Positions 63,101 through 64,000 of a stretch of 64,000 nucleotides of DNA are shown one piece after another. The DNA lies in assembly GCA_964030785.1 (NCBI GenBank), contig OZ034970.1, positions 19,840,134-19,904,133 on the forward strand. Reading direction: 5' to 3'. The stretch comes from Siderastrea siderea. Lineage: Eukaryota > Cnidaria > Anthozoa > Scleractinia > Rhizangiidae. Both the position numbers and the translations under genes were made by a program. A model generated the notes under the pieces. That model was not told the DNA's origin and ran no database searches. It saw only the letters and a program-made list of their open reading frames with translations. The number at the start of each line of letters is the position of its first letter. Position 1 is the first letter of the stretch.

Positions 63101-63383
63101 TATCCTTCATAAGGTCAGAATAATTTCTTGTCTTCTAACGCACCATACCTTGCTACAATTTATTCTTAGCACTCAGAAAGGATGAAAGTCGCTTTGTTGT
63201 CGTCAGTTTACGCCGCCTTTAGAATCGTTTGGCTATTTATCGATGTTTACAGTGCTAGGATGTAACTTCGAGTGTACTTAATAAAGATGGCGAAAACTGC
63301 TTGAGAAAAATGGCCTTTCATTACTTACCACAAGAAATTTCACCCAAAAGAAGCCAAAAACAAGCGATAAAAATTTGCTTCAT
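59654..63383 (-). CDS. Secreted trypsin-like (S1A) serine protease, four exons
   Basis: 293 residues over exons 63329-63383, 62653-62853, 62285-62458 and 59654-60105, all with canonical splice sites and matching phases. It starts [18 protein letters not shown], a signal peptide. A short propeptide is followed by [17 protein letters not shown], the zymogen activation site. The triad is His ([10 protein letters not shown]), Asp (PPDYDV) and Ser (YDSGGPL). Asp189 (DACQ) predicts trypsin-like cleavage after Arg/Lys. The residue before the catalytic Asp-Ser is Tyr where Gly193 is usual. It is extracellular: digestive, venom or matrix roles are all possible. Confidence 0.92.
60319..60400 (-). repeat. 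tRNA-derived SINE head or tRNA pseudogene
   Basis: The minus strand reads gtagctcagtggctagagcg (box A) and gggttcgattcccg (box B) with tRNA spacing. The acceptor halves do not pair, so a functional tRNA is unlikely. Intronic in the protease gene. Confidence 0.6.
60857..61879. mobile_element. 1.0-kb element with TTAA target site and TIRs
   Basis: ttaaggtggtcttccgctca at the left and its inverse tgagtggaagaccaccttaa (one base different) at the right. TTAA at both ends suggests piggyBac-type mobilisation. No transposase frame inside, so non-autonomous. It lies in intron 3 of the protease gene. Confidence 0.75.
61880..62284. other. Protease intron, nothing recognised
   Basis: No supported feature. 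Confidence 0.4.
62285..62458 (-). CDS. Serine protease exon 3 (catalytic Asp)
   Basis: Acceptor tttcag|atg, donor gtgg|gtagga. Encodes [20 protein letters not shown], the autolysis-type strand [10 protein letters not shown], and PPDYDV with Asp102. Confidence 0.94.
62653..62853 (-). CDS. Serine protease exon 2 (activation site, catalytic His)
   Basis: Acceptor ggtag|gac, donor catg|gtaaga. Encodes the propeptide with one Cys ([17 protein letters not shown]), RRIVGG, and [20 protein letters not shown]. Confidence 0.94.
63329..63383 (-). CDS. Serine protease exon 1 (signal peptide)
   Basis: ATG at 63383-63381 in aaccatgaag. Encodes [18 protein letters not shown], donor tgtg|gtaagt, phase 1. 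A further upstream in-frame reading exists, but this Met gives a normal signal peptide. Confidence 0.88.
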
Positions 63384-64000
63384 GGTTCGGTTAGAGTTAA
63401 CATAAACAGCGAAGAGCACACCAGCTATCGGACTCTTCCGTGAGTTGCCACCCAAGCAATTTGTACTTTTCCTTTTCGATTGAAACTTTAATATATTGAG
63501 TAAACACAAAACAGCACAGCTGCAAGCAGGCGGTACGAAAACATTGCCAAACTTTATTTGGGCTTTTACAAAGAACAGCAATTAGGAAACGAGGAAGGCT
63601 GTCTAATCTTGTTCTAATTTGCATTGAACTAGGTGCGTAAGCATAAAGGATTCTTTAATTTACAAGCTTATAAATAAGCGCCTTCTAAATGAAACGTGTC
63701 GCCTTTTTATTAAGCCTGACTATTTCATGCTTTCCGTTTCCCAGAAATGAATTATATTGTATACATGAAGGAAGACAATTTGACGATGGTATTATCTTCT
63801 CAAACAATATAACAACGTCTTTATGTTTTTCTATCAAATCTTCAAACGGAGGCGTCCAAAAATTTTTATTTTAAAACCTCGGAATCTCTTCTGGGTTAAT
63901 TTATTTGGCTGTTAATAGTGATGCCTAACGAGTGCTATATGGCTAAAATATATTACAAAAGCCCAGAACATAAATCAGAAATACTTACCTTAATTACTTT
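63384..64000. other. Upstream region of the protease gene
   Basis: Probably promoter or 5' UTR on the minus strand. No clear TATA box, and no other gene is supported. The short plus frame at 63689-63874 has no family match. Confidence 0.35.

Overview
The window looks like nuclear DNA of an anthozoan cnidarian, probably a stony coral or close relative. This is inferred from the AT-rich, intron-rich genes, dense mobile elements, and a cnidarian-style Polinton. No marker gene fixes the species.

The backbone is one large minus-strand gene, an ABCC4/MRP4-type ABC transporter. I can place 27 coding exons from 52,440 down to 2,512. Every splice junction is canonical and in phase. Together they give about 1,268 codons: TMD1, NBD1, linker, TMD2 and NBD2 as far as Walker B. 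The last 50-90 residues (D-loop end, H-loop, C-terminus) must lie left of position 1. A second minus-strand gene at 59,654-63,383 encodes a complete secreted trypsin-like serine protease in four exons.

The introns are full of mobile DNA. The main one is a 15,982-bp Polinton/Maverick (35,890-51,871) in intron 1 of the transporter, nested inside an older non-LTR retrotransposon relic. Its 320-bp terminal inverted repeats differ at only 3 positions, and each begins with an 83-bp-arm palindrome. It carries remnants or copies of protein-primed DNA polymerase B, integrase, a zinc-ribbon protein, a PLA2-like protein, a cysteine protease, a pVI-like protein, major capsid, penton, packaging ATPase, a collagen-like fibre, and several unknown genes. 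The polymerase and integrase are broken and share a deletion, so the copy is not autonomous. Between two right-hand genes there is a GTGAC-rich block followed by a GC-rich multi-hairpin region that resembles a structured RNA. I consider that the most novel signal here.

Other elements include four foldback (long palindrome) elements, several non-LTR 3' ends that run into microsatellites, a Penelope-like fragment, tRNA-like SINEs, a Tigger-like remnant, a TTAA-flanked element, several MITEs, a gag-like zinc-knuckle element, and at the left edge a broken transposon-associated gene with a CXC domain.
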